Shown here one piece after another: positions 1-6,412 of a stretch of DNA of 10,306 nucleotides (the first letter of the stretch is position 1; each line of letters begins with the position of its first letter). A program made the translations under genes and the position numbers. The DNA is from Nitrospirota bacterium (GTDB lineage: Bacteria > Nitrospirota > Thermodesulfovibrionia > Thermodesulfovibrionales > UBA6898), in NCBI GenBank assembly GCA_029858145.1, contig JAOUFP010000062.1:1-10306 (forward strand). Reading direction: 5' to 3'. The notes under the pieces are model-generated. The model was not told where the DNA came from. It did no database searches and saw only the letters and a program-made list of their open reading frames with translations.

Positions 1-230
1 TCGATCCCGAGATGGTCGGAGAGGTCCTCTCGGTCATAAAGGACCTTGTGAATGAAGGCATGACCACGCTGATCGCCACCCATGAGATGGGGTTCGCGCG
101 CGAGGTGGCGGACAGGGTGGTGGTCTTCGACAGCGGCGATATTATCGAGACAGGCCCACCTGACGAGATCTTCACCCATCCAAAGACAGAGCGGACGAGG
201 GTGTTTCTGAGCAGGGTGCTGAAAAGGTAA
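1..230 (+). CDS. Polar amino acid ABC transporter ATP-binding protein, C-terminal part
   Basis: This is the 3' end of a gene that begins before the window; the frame opens at base 3 and ends at TAA 228-230. It encodes the ATPase subunit of an importer that hydrolyses ATP at the cytoplasmic face of the membrane to drive solute uptake. The visible part starts with DPE, the tail of the Walker B / D-loop (usually LDPE). It continues through the switch-histidine motif LIATHEM and the segment FAREVADRVVVFDSG, followed by IIETGPPDEIFTHP and RVFLSRVL. This C-terminal pattern is typical of the GlnQ/ArtP/HisP polar amino acid family. Walker A and the signature motif lie outside the window, so the exact substrate cannot be given. 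The stop is 7 bases before the trmL start, so the two genes may be co-transcribed. Family assignment is strong; the substrate is unknown. Confidence 0.9.
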   Translation, partial: DPEMVGEVLSVIKDLVNEGMTTLIATHEMGFAREVADRVVVFDSGDIIETGPPDEIFTHPKTERTRVFLSRVLKR

Positions 231-237
231 TCCTGTT

Positions 238-702
238 GTGCTGCATGTAGTGTTGTACCAGCCTGAGATCCCTCCCAATACCGGAAACATCGCGCGGCAG
301 TGCGTCGGCATGAACGCCTTCCTACATATCATAGGCCCCACCACTATTGATTTAAGTCATAAGGCGGTGCGGCGGGCAGGGCTTGACTACTGGGATGAAT
401 TGAAGCTGATTGTGCATGAAAGTCCTGAAGAATTTTTAGGATGGCTTGGAGACCGTGAACCGTGGCTCATTACGAGATATGGAGGTATAAGGTATGACAG
501 ACCGGGATATCAGGATGAAGATATCCTTATATACGGCAGCGAGACCAAGGGACTCCCGCAGAGCTGGATTGACCGCTGGACTAATCGGACAGTGTATGTT
601 CCCATACTCGGCAAGATCAGGAATTACAACCTCGCCAATACCGTGAGCGTAGTCCTCGCCCACGCGAGCCTTAAGGCGGGGATGTATGACAGCATGGAAT
701 AA
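238..702 (+). CDS. trmL: tRNA (cytidine(34)-2'-O)-methyltransferase TrmL
   Basis: This 154-residue protein is a full-length minimal SPOUT methyltransferase (usual TrmL length about 150-160). The family methylates the ribose 2'-OH of the wobble base C34 or cmnm5U34 in leucine tRNAs, using S-adenosylmethionine. The N-terminus MLHVVLYQPEIPPNTGNIAR carries the family NTGNIAR motif (residues 15-21). LIYGSETKGLP (about 98-108) and YVPILGKIRNYNLANTVSVVLA (about 121-142) form the trefoil-knot SAM-binding region. The start is GTG at 238, 7 bases after the ABC gene; an AAAAGG stretch at 222-227 could serve as ribosome binding site. Three partial copies of this gene's 3' half lie further along the window (2288-2470, 8637-8804, 9946-10107). 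This is the only complete copy and the likely functional one. Confidence 0.95.
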   Translation: MLHVVLYQPEIPPNTGNIARQCVGMNAFLHIIGPTTIDLSHKAVRRAGLDYWDELKLIVHESPEEFLGWLGDREPWLITRYGGIRYDRPGYQDEDILIYGSETKGLPQSWIDRWTNRTVYVPILGKIRNYNLANTVSVVLAHASLKAGMYDSME

Positions 703-778
703 GATCAGCAGATTATGTGGCTTGTCCCATGTCCTGCACGCCGGAATAACGAGGTTGCCCTGCGAAGGACGATTGAGG

Positions 779-1600
779 TCACTTGATGTAGATGGATTCC
801 TCCGCTTCGTTGTTCCATTCATCCAATTCTTCGATCTCCTTCGAAGAATCGACTCTGGCCGTACATTTCTTCGTGCCCAAGGTATACCATTTGTGCTGAA
901 AATCGTGACTGAATGAAGCCCCGGGTTTTAGCGGAGGTACAGCCTGCTTTTTCTTGTCCTTCTCTTTGCATTTGAGGACGATCTCTGTCGCCGGCGATGC
1001 CACATTGCCCTTGTTGGTGACAACGGCCTCAAGGTGGACCGTTTTGGTAATATGACGTGAGGCCTGCGGCGAGGTCAACTTGATTTCCAGATCGGGACGC
1101 AGATAGTCAGTGACGAATCTTTTTTCCCAATAAATGATCGTGCCGAAAGACTGACTGTTATCACTATCATTCCAATCGTCTTTTTCCATGGCCACCACAG
1201 CGACCCGGCATCGGATATCGCCGCTGGAAGTCTCAATTTTAATGTTTTGGTCGAACCGAGCTTCTTCCCCGGGTTTTAAATCGGCGAATTTTTTGGTGAA
1301 GACTTTGTATCTTTCTGTTAACTTGTTTCCATTGTAAAAGTCCAGCGAGATTTCAACTGTAAAAGGCCCTGACGACGCCTGTCCATTATTGGACACTTTG
1401 ACCGGAATCGTTATGACATCCCCCGGCACCAGCCTGTATTGGCCGCTCGTGCCGGTATACCATTCGTATTTCGTGCTTTGAAATGAATCCGTCGACAACG
1501 ACAGCTCAACTTTAAGGTCAGGCAGCGCCGTCTGAGCAAAAGCGAACCTGGTCAGTCCGATAAGGACGATCACTAAAACTGCTGAAGTCAATTTCTTCAT
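779..1600 (-). CDS. Secreted protein with two CARDB domains
   Basis: The 273-residue product begins MKKLTSAVLVIVLIGLTRFA, a basic start and hydrophobic core followed by AFAQTALPD. This is a convincing Sec signal peptide with cleavage probably after FAFA (residue 22). Two CARDB (cell adhesion related domain in bacteria) beta-sandwich repeats follow, about residues 27-160 and 168-272. Each opens with a PDL motif (PDLKVELSL; RPDLEIKLTSP). Each contains the N-x-G turn (VSNNGQASSGPF; VTNKGNVASPAT), the LKPG(E/A) turn and a D/E-W-N-(D/N) ending (DDWNDSDN; DEWNNEAE). Such proteins are exported and thought to bind other surface or extracellular partners; no enzyme domain is present. The start is ATG with GGGGAG at 1605-1610 (minus strand). 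The gene runs convergent to trmL with a 76-base gap. The specific role is unknown. Confidence 0.87.
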   Translation of the reverse strand: MKKLTSAVLVIVLIGLTRFAFAQTALPDLKVELSLSTDSFQSTKYEWYTGTSGQYRLVPGDVITIPVKVSNNGQASSGPFTVEISLDFYNGNKLTERYKVFTKKFADLKPGEEARFDQNIKIETSSGDIRCRVAVVAMEKDDWNDSDNSQSFGTIIYWEKRFVTDYLRPDLEIKLTSPQASRHITKTVHLEAVVTNKGNVASPATEIVLKCKEKDKKKQAVPPLKPGASFSHDFQHKWYTLGTKKCTARVDSSKEIEELDEWNNEAEESIYIK

Positions 1601-1639
1601 TTTTCTCCCCTTTCGTAAATCAACTCAGTTTCAATTCAC

Positions 1640-1662
1640 ATAACAAGTTATTATTTAGTCAA
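1640..1662 (-). promoter_or_regulatory. Possible promoter/operator of the CARDB gene
   Basis: Upstream of the CARDB start the minus strand carries TTGACT (1657-1662), a good -35 candidate, and a perfect inverted repeat ATAAC-TT-GTTAT (1640-1651). I see no clean -10 box at 16-18 bases, so the promoter call is weak. The remaining non-coding bases to 1858 are AT-rich. They contain two direct copies of AAAAAAGC (1803-1810 and 1818-1825) but no gene I can support. Confidence 0.25.
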
Positions 1663-1858
1663 CTCGCTAATTACGAATTTGGACTGTTAGTTATATGAGG
1701 CTCCACTTTCCCATAGTTGATTAGCCATAATAATTTACAATATTTTAAAGCTTTTTCCCAGTGCGGATCCCAAGAGGCAACATAGGCCGGGAGAGTCCGC
1801 CTAAAAAAGCATTTTTCAAAAAAGCGCAGTTATGAGAATTTACAAGAGAAATTATTTA

Positions 1859-2092
1859 TTACTTGAGCAACGTTGCAAGGAGAGAAGTTGCGATGTCCAG
1901 ATATCGTTCTGGGCTGAGAGATGGCCCCAACAGTTGCACCTGGCCGGCACGGGCAAGCAAGCGATCATCATAACAAGCTTCAGGGCTATATTTTCGCAGT
2001 TCTTCGAGGAGATAAGAAAAGTTCACCTGCCTGGTCGTCTGCAGAGCTGTCCCTAAAGAAGTATAGTCCCGTGTCGGTACGAAGATGGCACT
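1859..2092 (-). pseudogene. Unrecognised gene fragment, minus strand
   Basis: Reading the minus strand, an open frame runs from just after a TGA (2093-2095) to a TAA (1859-1861), 77 sense codons with no ATG near its beginning. The peptide includes IFVPTRDYTSLGTALQTTRQ, VNFSYLLEELRKYSPEACYD and SPERYLDIATSLLATLLK. Its balanced composition, amphipathic helices and ordinary codon use make it look like the C-terminal end of a real protein, more so than the plus-strand frame over the same bases (1832-2056). I do not recognise the family. The missing start and the neighbouring IS3 remnant suggest a truncated gene left by rearrangement. A functional small protein starting at GTG (the V of VNFSYLL) is possible but less likely. 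Confidence 0.4.
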
Positions 2093-2177
2093 TCAGTTAG
2101 AAGGAGATGATGCTAAGATAATGGCCGACAATCTTGGCCTTGTTAACAAGACTGACAAAGATATCGCGAGAGAGCTA

Positions 2178-2284
2178 ATACTAAGTCAACCGCCTCACAG
2201 TGCACTGAAAATGAGATCGCCGCGGGAGTTCCGTAGGCTCTCGAATAAGTTAGAGGCGTGTCCGGTTTGATAGGGGCAACTCCA
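2178..2284 (+). mobile_element. IS3-family insertion sequence remnant (transposase C-terminus and right end)
   Basis: The plus-strand frame ending at TGA 2268-2270 closes with SQPPHSALKMRSPREFRRLS and ends ACPV. This matches the C-terminal signature of IS3-family OrfB transposases (RPHSALGYRSPxEFxR pattern, after the DDE core). The bases after it, from TGTCCGG (2260-2266) to CAACTCCA (2277-2284), look like an IS3-type terminal repeat ending in CA. The catalytic DDE core is absent, and the reading frame before about 2178 no longer resembles transposase. No matching left end is found in the window. Immediately after the element, separated by ATA, begins a truncated trmL copy (2288), so this IS probably inserted into that copy and later lost its left part. 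The element is not autonomous. Confidence 0.6.
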
Positions 2285-2287
2285 ATA

Positions 2288-2470
2288 GAAGATATCCTCA
2301 TCTTCGGCAGCGAGACCAGGGGGCTTCCGCAGGAATGGATTGACCGCTGGCCTGAGCGGACGGTATATGTCCCCATCCTCGGCAATGTCAGGAATTACAA
2401 CCTCGCCAATACCGTGAGCGTCGTCCTCGCCCACGCGAGCCTGAAGGCGGGGATGTATGACAGCATATGA
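2288..2470 (+). pseudogene. trmL 3' fragment, copy B
   Basis: This matches bases 517-699 of the intact trmL with roughly 20 mismatches over about 178 aligned bases by eye. The encoded segment runs EDILIFGSETRGLPQEWIDR, then WPERTVYVPILG, NYNLANTVSVVLAHASLKAG and MYDSI, covering the C-terminal SAM-binding knot without the N-terminal half. The frame is uninterrupted to TGA 2468-2470, and a GTG at 2258 inside the IS end would give a 70-residue product. Differences from TrmL are mostly synonymous or conservative, so it was probably under selection as a full gene before truncation. It shares WPER and the bases after the stop with copy C, in contrast to WTNR in the intact gene. It therefore appears to descend from a second trmL lineage rather than a simple copy of the gene at 238-702. 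Confidence 0.85.
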
Positions 2471-2759
2471 AAATCAGCAAACTCTGCCGGATGTTTTAAC
2501 TCCTGAGAGCCCCCAAAAAGCGAAGCTCCCCTTGTGTTGAGTGAGGAGACTTTGTTGCAGTAGTTTGCGATATGCACCTGATACTCCTCACATTTGTATG
2601 TTGGCTGATGTCGCAGGATTCTGGTAGGAATATGTAGCAGGTTACAATGGCGAAAATAGGATCGATGAGCAGCAAGGAAAGAATGTAGGGAAATGCTAAG
2701 TATAAAGACCTGACCCTCATTCGGAGTCCCTCATCGCTCTACACCGGGCCTTCCTTTTT
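2471..2759. other. Intergenic stretch with no supported gene
   Basis: The first 30 or so bases resemble the sequence following trmL copies C and D (CAGCA, then GATGTTT). They contain a weak hairpin, ATC-GCA against TGC-GAT at 2473-2492, followed by GTTTT. At 2709-2716 the motif CCTGACCC occurs, shared with the repeat elements at 6319 (as CTGAACCC) and 9757. Read on the minus strand it is GGGTCAGG, a core seen near REP/RAYT-type elements. The minus-strand frame at 2496-2720 is hydrophobic at its start but has no recognisable family, so I treat it as chance. A T-run at 2754-2761 precedes the promoter at 2760. Confidence 0.4.
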
Positions 2760-2788
2760 TTGCAGCAGCTGTACAATACTGGTATTAT
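2760..2788 (+). promoter_or_regulatory. Sigma-70-type promoter with extended -10
   Basis: TTGCAG (2760-2765, four of six to TTGACA) and TATTAT (2783-2788, five of six to TATAAT) are separated by exactly 17 bases. TG lies one base before the -10 (TGGTATTAT), an extended -10 feature. Transcription would begin near 2795. It would first cross the shikimate kinase remnant and then reach the ACT-domain gene at 3065, giving a leader of about 270 bases. Whether it serves the operon or is a relic of the aroK-like gene cannot be told from sequence alone. Confidence 0.55.
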
Positions 2789-2812
2789 ATAAAACCTTTG
2801 CGGAGAATCGAT

Positions 2813-3005
2813 GTGGACCTATCTGCCCTGACGTCGAGAATCCATAATATCCATAGCAAAACGGCAGGAGCAGAGACTGGAGGACCTGTGTGAGGAGCGT
2901 CTTGTCCTTTACAGAAAGTACGCCGATATCACCATTGCCTGTGCAGGACTTTCACAGGAAGAGGTCTGCACGCAGATCATCGAAAGAACAACGGGGCCAC
3001 ACTGA
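2813..3005 (+). pseudogene. Shikimate kinase C-terminal fragment (aroK-like remnant)
   Basis: The frame after TGA 2829-2831 and before TGA 3003-3005 encodes RLEDLCEERLVLYRKYADIT followed by IACAGLSQEEVCTQII. This closely follows the C-terminus of shikimate kinases (L-x-x-L-x-x-E-R-x-P-L-Y-x-x-x-A-D-x-T-I, then S-x-E-E-V-x-x-x-I). The P-loop and shikimate-binding part are missing. A GTG frame at 2813 reads VDLSALTSRI, which may be the preceding strand and helix in a different frame, implying a frameshift near 2860-2870. Shikimate kinase makes shikimate 3-phosphate for aromatic amino acid synthesis; this remnant cannot. It lies in the presumed leader of the ACT/DUF711 operon. The call rests on a short segment, so confidence is moderate. 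Confidence 0.6.
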
Positions 3006-3064
3006 CACAACGCAGGATTCATTTTTTCTCATACACGGGTTTTCGAATACACAGGAGGCAAAAA

Positions 3065-3616
3065 GTGAAAAAAATTGTAGTCTTTGTCCTGGGACCGGAC
3101 AGAACGGGAATAATTGCGGCGGTTTCGAAAACACTCTTCGATCAGGGCTGTAACCTGGAAGATGTGAGCCAGACGATTCTCCAGACAGAGTTCGTCGGCA
3201 TCTTCATCGCTTCAATGGCCGACGAGGGGAATGAGGATGAGGTGCTCTCGGCGCTGCGCGCCCGGATCGGCTCTCTCGGTCTGTTCGTGCACCTGAGGCC
3301 GGTGGAGGAATTGCCGGCTGCCGGCGGGCAGACAGGCGAGCCTTTTGTGATCACCACCGTAGGGGCGGACAGGCCGGGGCTTATGGCAGGGGTAACAGAG
3401 GTCCTGGCCCGCTATGGAGCGAATATCACAAGCCTCAAGGCGGTCTCCAGAGGTGAAGAGAACCAGCACGACTACGTCATGATATTCGAAGCCGACATCC
3501 CTTCGGCGGTGAATCTCTCTGCGTTCAGGTCCGCACTGTGCGGCAGGGCAGAGGAGCTGGGGCTGGACATCAGTCTCCAGCACAGGGAAATCTTTGAAGA
3601 ACTCAACCGGGTGTAA
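3065..3616 (+). CDS. Tandem ACT-domain protein (GcvR-like amino acid sensor)
   Basis: The 183-residue protein consists of two ACT domains, about residues 3-80 and 94-175. Each begins with a beta strand and the ligand-loop motif: VLGPDRTGIIAAVS (8-21) and TVGADRPGLMAGVTEVLA (98-115). ACT domains bind amino acids and similar small ligands at dimer interfaces; tandem-ACT proteins resembling GcvR are usually regulators without a DNA-binding domain. The start is GTG at 3065, supported by AGGAGG at 3053-3058 with 6 bases spacing. The gene is followed after 2 bases by the DUF711 gene. In streptococci a single-ACT protein (UPF0237) sits next to a UPF0210 protein in the same order, so a shared role is likely. 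The two-domain form here is longer than that partner. The ligand is unknown. Confidence 0.88.
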   Translation: MKKIVVFVLGPDRTGIIAAVSKTLFDQGCNLEDVSQTILQTEFVGIFIASMADEGNEDEVLSALRARIGSLGLFVHLRPVEELPAAGGQTGEPFVITTVGADRPGLMAGVTEVLARYGANITSLKAVSRGEENQHDYVMIFEADIPSAVNLSAFRSALCGRAEELGLDISLQHREIFEELNRV

Positions 3617-3618
3617 CC

Positions 3619-4992
3619 ATGCTGACAGAACGTGAAATCATCGCAACCCTTGACATGCTCAGGAACGAGAATCTGGACGTCCGCACCGTTACGCTCGGTG
3701 TCAGCCTCTTCGACTGCGCCAGTGATGACGCCGGCCGTTTCATCGACCATGTCCGCGCCAAGATCAGCCGCCTCGCAGCGAATTTTGTGGATGTCTGTGA
3801 CGAGGTAGGGCTCAGGTACGGTATTCCGGTGGTAAACAAGAGGATCTCCGTCAGCCCCATCGCTGTTGCCGCCTGCGCCGCATCGCCTGAAGAGATGGTC
3901 GCGATAGCCGCCGCGCTCGATGACCTCGCCCGCGGGCTCAGGATCGACTTTATCGGCGGCTTCGGCGCCCTTGTCGAAAAGGGCTTCACCAGAGGCGACC
4001 GAGCACTTATCGAATCGCTCCCCGAGGCGCTCGCAAAAACCGGGCGCGTCTGCTCATCGATCAACGTGGCGACAACGCGCGCCGGCATCAACATGGATGC
4101 AGTGTCGCTCATGGGCAGGACGATCAAGCGGGCAGCAGAGCTCACCGCAGACCGGGACGGCCTGGGCTGCGCGAAGCTCGTCGTCTTCGCCAACATACCC
4201 CAGGATGTGCCGTTCATGGCCGGCGCCTATCTCGGCGTGGGTGAACCGGACGCCGTGATCAATATAGGCGTAAGCGGGCCGGGAGTGGTGAAAAAGGCGA
4301 TTGACCGCGCCCGCGCCGCAAACCCCGGGCTTGACCTGGGACAACTCTCGGAGATCATCAAACGCACGGCATTCAAGGTTACCCGGGTAGGTGAACTCAT
4401 CGGCAGGCAGGTGGCAAAAAAACTCGACATCCCTTTCGGTGTAGCAGATCTTTCACTCGCCCCCACGCCGAACGTGGGCGACAGCGTCGGCGAGATATTC
4501 CAGAGCCTCGGCCTCAAGAGCATCGGCAATCCCGGCTCTACGGCGGTCCTGGCAATGCTGAACGACGCGGTGAAAAAAGGCGGCATCTTCGCCAGCTCGC
4601 ACGTGGGCGGACTGAGCGGGGCCTTCATCCCGGTGAGCGAGGACCTGAACATTGCGGAGGCGGCAAGGAAAGGACATCTCAGTCTCGAAAAGCTTGAGGC
4701 GATGACAAGCGTCTGTTCCGTGGGACTCGACATGGTGGCCCTGCCTGGAGACACGAGTGCCGCGACCATCTCCGGCATCATCGCCGATGAAATGGCCATC
4801 GGTGTGATCAACAGTAAGGCAACAGCGGCCCGGCTCATTCCCGTTCCCGGGAAAAAAGCGGGCGAGAGGGCATCCTTCGGAGGCCTGCTGGGCGAAGCCA
4901 CCATCATGAATGCCCCTGATGACGGCGGTTCCGATGGGTTCATCTCTCTCGGCGGCAGAATCCCGGCGCCGGTCCAGAGTTTTAAGAATTAG
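3619..4992 (+). CDS. DUF711 / UPF0210 family protein
   Basis: The 457-residue protein is full length for the DUF711/UPF0210 (PFL-like) family, of about 440-460 residues. Family features include TVTLGVSLFDCA (24-35), RYGIPVVNKRISVSPIA (66-82), the glycine-rich DFIGGFGALVEKGF, SSINVATTRAGINMDAV, FANIPQDVPFMAGAYLG and VINIGVSGPGVV. Others are FGVADLSLAPTPNVGDSVG, SSHVGGLSGAFIPVSED and VALPGDTSAATISGIIADE. No signal peptide or membrane span is present, so it should be cytoplasmic. The biochemical function is not established to my knowledge; the conserved glycine/serine-rich loops suggest binding of a small or phosphorylated ligand, which is inference. It starts at ATG 2 bases after the ACT gene stop, making a tight two-gene operon. 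The gene is visibly GC-rich in third positions, unlike the genes after 6400. The 221 bases after it (to 5213) hold no supported gene. Confidence 0.92.
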   Translation: MLTEREIIATLDMLRNENLDVRTVTLGVSLFDCASDDAGRFIDHVRAKISRLAANFVDVCDEVGLRYGIPVVNKRISVSPIAVAACAASPEEMVAIAAALDDLARGLRIDFIGGFGALVEKGFTRGDRALIESLPEALAKTGRVCSSINVATTRAGINMDAVSLMGRTIKRAAELTADRDGLGCAKLVVFANIPQDVPFMAGAYLGVGEPDAVINIGVSGPGVVKKAIDRARAANPGLDLGQLSEIIKRTAFKVTRVGELIGRQVAKKLDIPFGVADLSLAPTPNVGDSVGEIFQSLGLKSIGNPGSTAVLAMLNDAVKKGGIFASSHVGGLSGAFIPVSEDLNIAEAARKGHLSLEKLEAMTSVCSVGLDMVALPGDTSAATISGIIADEMAIGVINSKATAARLIPVPGKKAGERASFGGLLGEATIMNAPDDGGSDGFISLGGRIPAPVQSFKN

Positions 4993-5213
4993 ACGACCCA
5001 TGCAGGGAGAATCGTGAAGTGCGGAGAGTCCGATTGCCGATCCTGTTCATGCCGGTGTTGATGTTGGTGTGGATGAAAAGGAGAAGGCCGGGAAGGAATC
5101 TCAATAATGCTGAAATACCGTTGCCCGTGAATAGAGCAGACGGCTTCCGGATTCTATTGGATCATTTTAGGGTTGTAACAGGTGCTCTGCCATATGCCTG
5201 AGGCGGACATCGC

Positions 5214-6182
5214 ATGACAGAAGAAACTACACTTTCGTTAAGGATCTCATCTCAGTTTGCCGGCAGGAGCCTGTTGGATTTCCACACCCAGCGCTTTAAG
5301 TATCAGACCTGCGAAGAATGGAAACTGGAAATTGGACGGGGGAAGGTAACGGTCAATGGCAAGGCAACAACAGCCGATTATCTTCTGAGAATAGACGATA
5401 TTGTAGCGTATTCGTTTGTTCACACCGAACCCCCTGTTGATATAAATATACAAATAATGCATGAAGAAGAAACCTTTCTTGTTGCCAATAAACCCGGCAA
5501 TCTGCCTTCGCATTCTTATGGCAATTACATCAATAATACTTTAATCTTTCTGTTGCGGCAGCGTTTGGCCGGCAAGGGATTCCTTGGTGCCTTACACCTG
5601 GCGCATCGCCTGGATCGGGAAACAAGCGGTATAATCGTCGCCGCAAAAACAAAAACCGCACACCAGTCGCTCCTGCGGCAGTTTGAGGCCGGAACAGTGG
5701 CAAAGGAGTATATTGCGGTAGTCCGGGGAGTAATCAACAGCTCTTCTTTTGAGGTCGCGGGGTTTTTGGTGCCTGATCGTGACAGTCGCATCTCGATAAA
5801 AAAGAAAGTCGTATCCGATGACGGCGCAGGCGCAAAATACTCCGCCACCGCATTTGATGTAATGGAACGTTTCGCATCCTCCACAATGCTCAGGTGCAGA
5901 CCCGTCACCGGCAGAACAAACCAGATAAGGGCCCATCTGGCACATGCCGGCTATCCATTGGTGGGTGACAAGTTATATGGAAGGACCGATGATGAGTTCC
6001 TTCATTATGCAAAAAATGTCAGGGCCGGATGTTACGACCTGCTTCCGTGGCTGGAAACCCCGAGGCATTTGCTGCATGCCTCACAGCTTATCCTAAATCA
6101 TCCTGTCTCCGGCGAACCGCTTGCATTCAATGCGCCCGTACCGGAAGATATGAAATCATTTATCCGTGATAATCGCGCCTGA
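5214..6182 (+). CDS. RluA-family RNA pseudouridine synthase
   Basis: The 322-residue protein isomerises uridine to pseudouridine in RNA. The N-terminal part (about 15-75) resembles an S4 RNA-binding domain (SLLDFHTQRF, then GRGKVTVNGKATTADYLL, then DDIVAYSF). The catalytic domain shows KPGNLPSH (93-100) and the diagnostic HRLDRETSGI (131-140) with catalytic Asp134. It continues with KEYIAVVRG (164-172), GRTNQIRAHLAHAGYPLVGD (233-252) and RHLLHA (284-289), the RluA order throughout. The target (23S rRNA, as RluC/RluD, or tRNA) cannot be decided from sequence, so no symbol is given. The start is ATG 5214 with AGGCGG at 5201-5206. The last 59 bases of the gene, plus 15 bases beyond the stop, are duplicated at 9792-9865. 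The protein itself appears intact. Confidence 0.92.
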   Translation: MTEETTLSLRISSQFAGRSLLDFHTQRFKYQTCEEWKLEIGRGKVTVNGKATTADYLLRIDDIVAYSFVHTEPPVDINIQIMHEEETFLVANKPGNLPSHSYGNYINNTLIFLLRQRLAGKGFLGALHLAHRLDRETSGIIVAAKTKTAHQSLLRQFEAGTVAKEYIAVVRGVINSSSFEVAGFLVPDRDSRISIKKKVVSDDGAGAKYSATAFDVMERFASSTMLRCRPVTGRTNQIRAHLAHAGYPLVGDKLYGRTDDEFLHYAKNVRAGCYDLLPWLETPRHLLHASQLILNHPVSGEPLAFNAPVPEDMKSFIRDNRA

Positions 6183-6197
6183 TTGATAATAATGGCG
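6124..6197 (+). repeat. Repeat P, copy 1 (rluA tail and following bases)
   Basis: These 74 bases cover the last codons of the pseudouridine synthase gene, its TGA stop (6180-6182) and 15 bases beyond. They recur at 9792-9865 with only two differences that I can count (CCGTGA versus CTGTAA around 6164-6169). Here P is followed by repeat Q; at the other site Q comes first. Confidence 0.9.
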
Positions 6198-6204
6198 TTA
6201 GAGC

Positions 6205-6335
6205 GTTATGCCTTGCAGCTGACAGGATCATGCGCAGGTCAAATGTGCGAAAGATTCTTGACACTATCATTAGGGTGGGGCCGGTCTTGATACAAGTCAA
6301 TTACAAATTACAAAAGCCTGAACCCGCCACGCCAT
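6205..6335 (+). repeat. Repeat Q, copy 1 (non-coding)
   Basis: The element begins GTTATGCCTTGCAGCTGACA, continues GATCATGCGCAGGTCAAA, has a variable middle, and ends with ACAAGTCAATTACAAATTAC then AAAAGCCTGAACCCGCCAC. The same blocks occur at 9652-9791. The left block (about 38 bases) differs at two positions and the right block (about 48 bases) at a few; the 40 or so bases between differ much more. It lies between the converging pseudouridine synthase and DUF4143 genes and has no coding frame I can support. Confidence 0.8.
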
Positions 6336-6346
6336 TTATGGCTTTT
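6312..6346. terminator. Possible bidirectional terminator between convergent genes
   Basis: AAAAGCC (6312-6318) pairs perfectly with GGCTTTT (6340-6346). Inside it lies the compact palindrome GCCAT-TT-ATGGC (6331-6342) running into TTTT. The position, between the 3' ends of two convergent genes, fits a terminator working in both directions. The two pairings compete and the outer loop is about 21 bases, so the strength is uncertain. Confidence 0.4.
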
Positions 6347-6412
6347 AGGTAAAGACGAATGAGGGAAATAGTTTATGCTGTAAAAATATGACAGAGCTGC
6401 GGGGACTGATAT

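Noticed and set aside
1832..2056. Plus-strand 74-codon frame
   Set aside because: Poor composition and no family resemblance; the minus-strand frame over the same bases is more protein-like.
2085..2177. First half of the plus-strand frame leading into the IS3 transposase tail
   Set aside because: No transposase resemblance before about 2178; a chance fusion with the IS remnant is more likely than a real gene.
2143..2434. Minus-strand frames over trmL copy B, and similar ones over copies C and D (PRMGTYTVRSGQ type peptides)
   Set aside because: They recur only because the trmL sequence recurs; the peptides are antisense shadows with no family features.
2890..3153. Plus-strand 87-codon frame in the ACT leader
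   Set aside because: It overlaps the shikimate kinase remnant and the ACT gene in another frame and has no coding character.
5019..5201. Plus-strand 60-codon frame between DUF711 and the pseudouridine synthase
   Set aside because: Very basic, no motif, no ribosome site; likely chance.
6197..6240. GCGTTAGAGCGTTATGCC considered as an integron attC site
   Set aside because: No matching complementary RYYYAAC arm or attC-type fold, and no integrase or cassette array.
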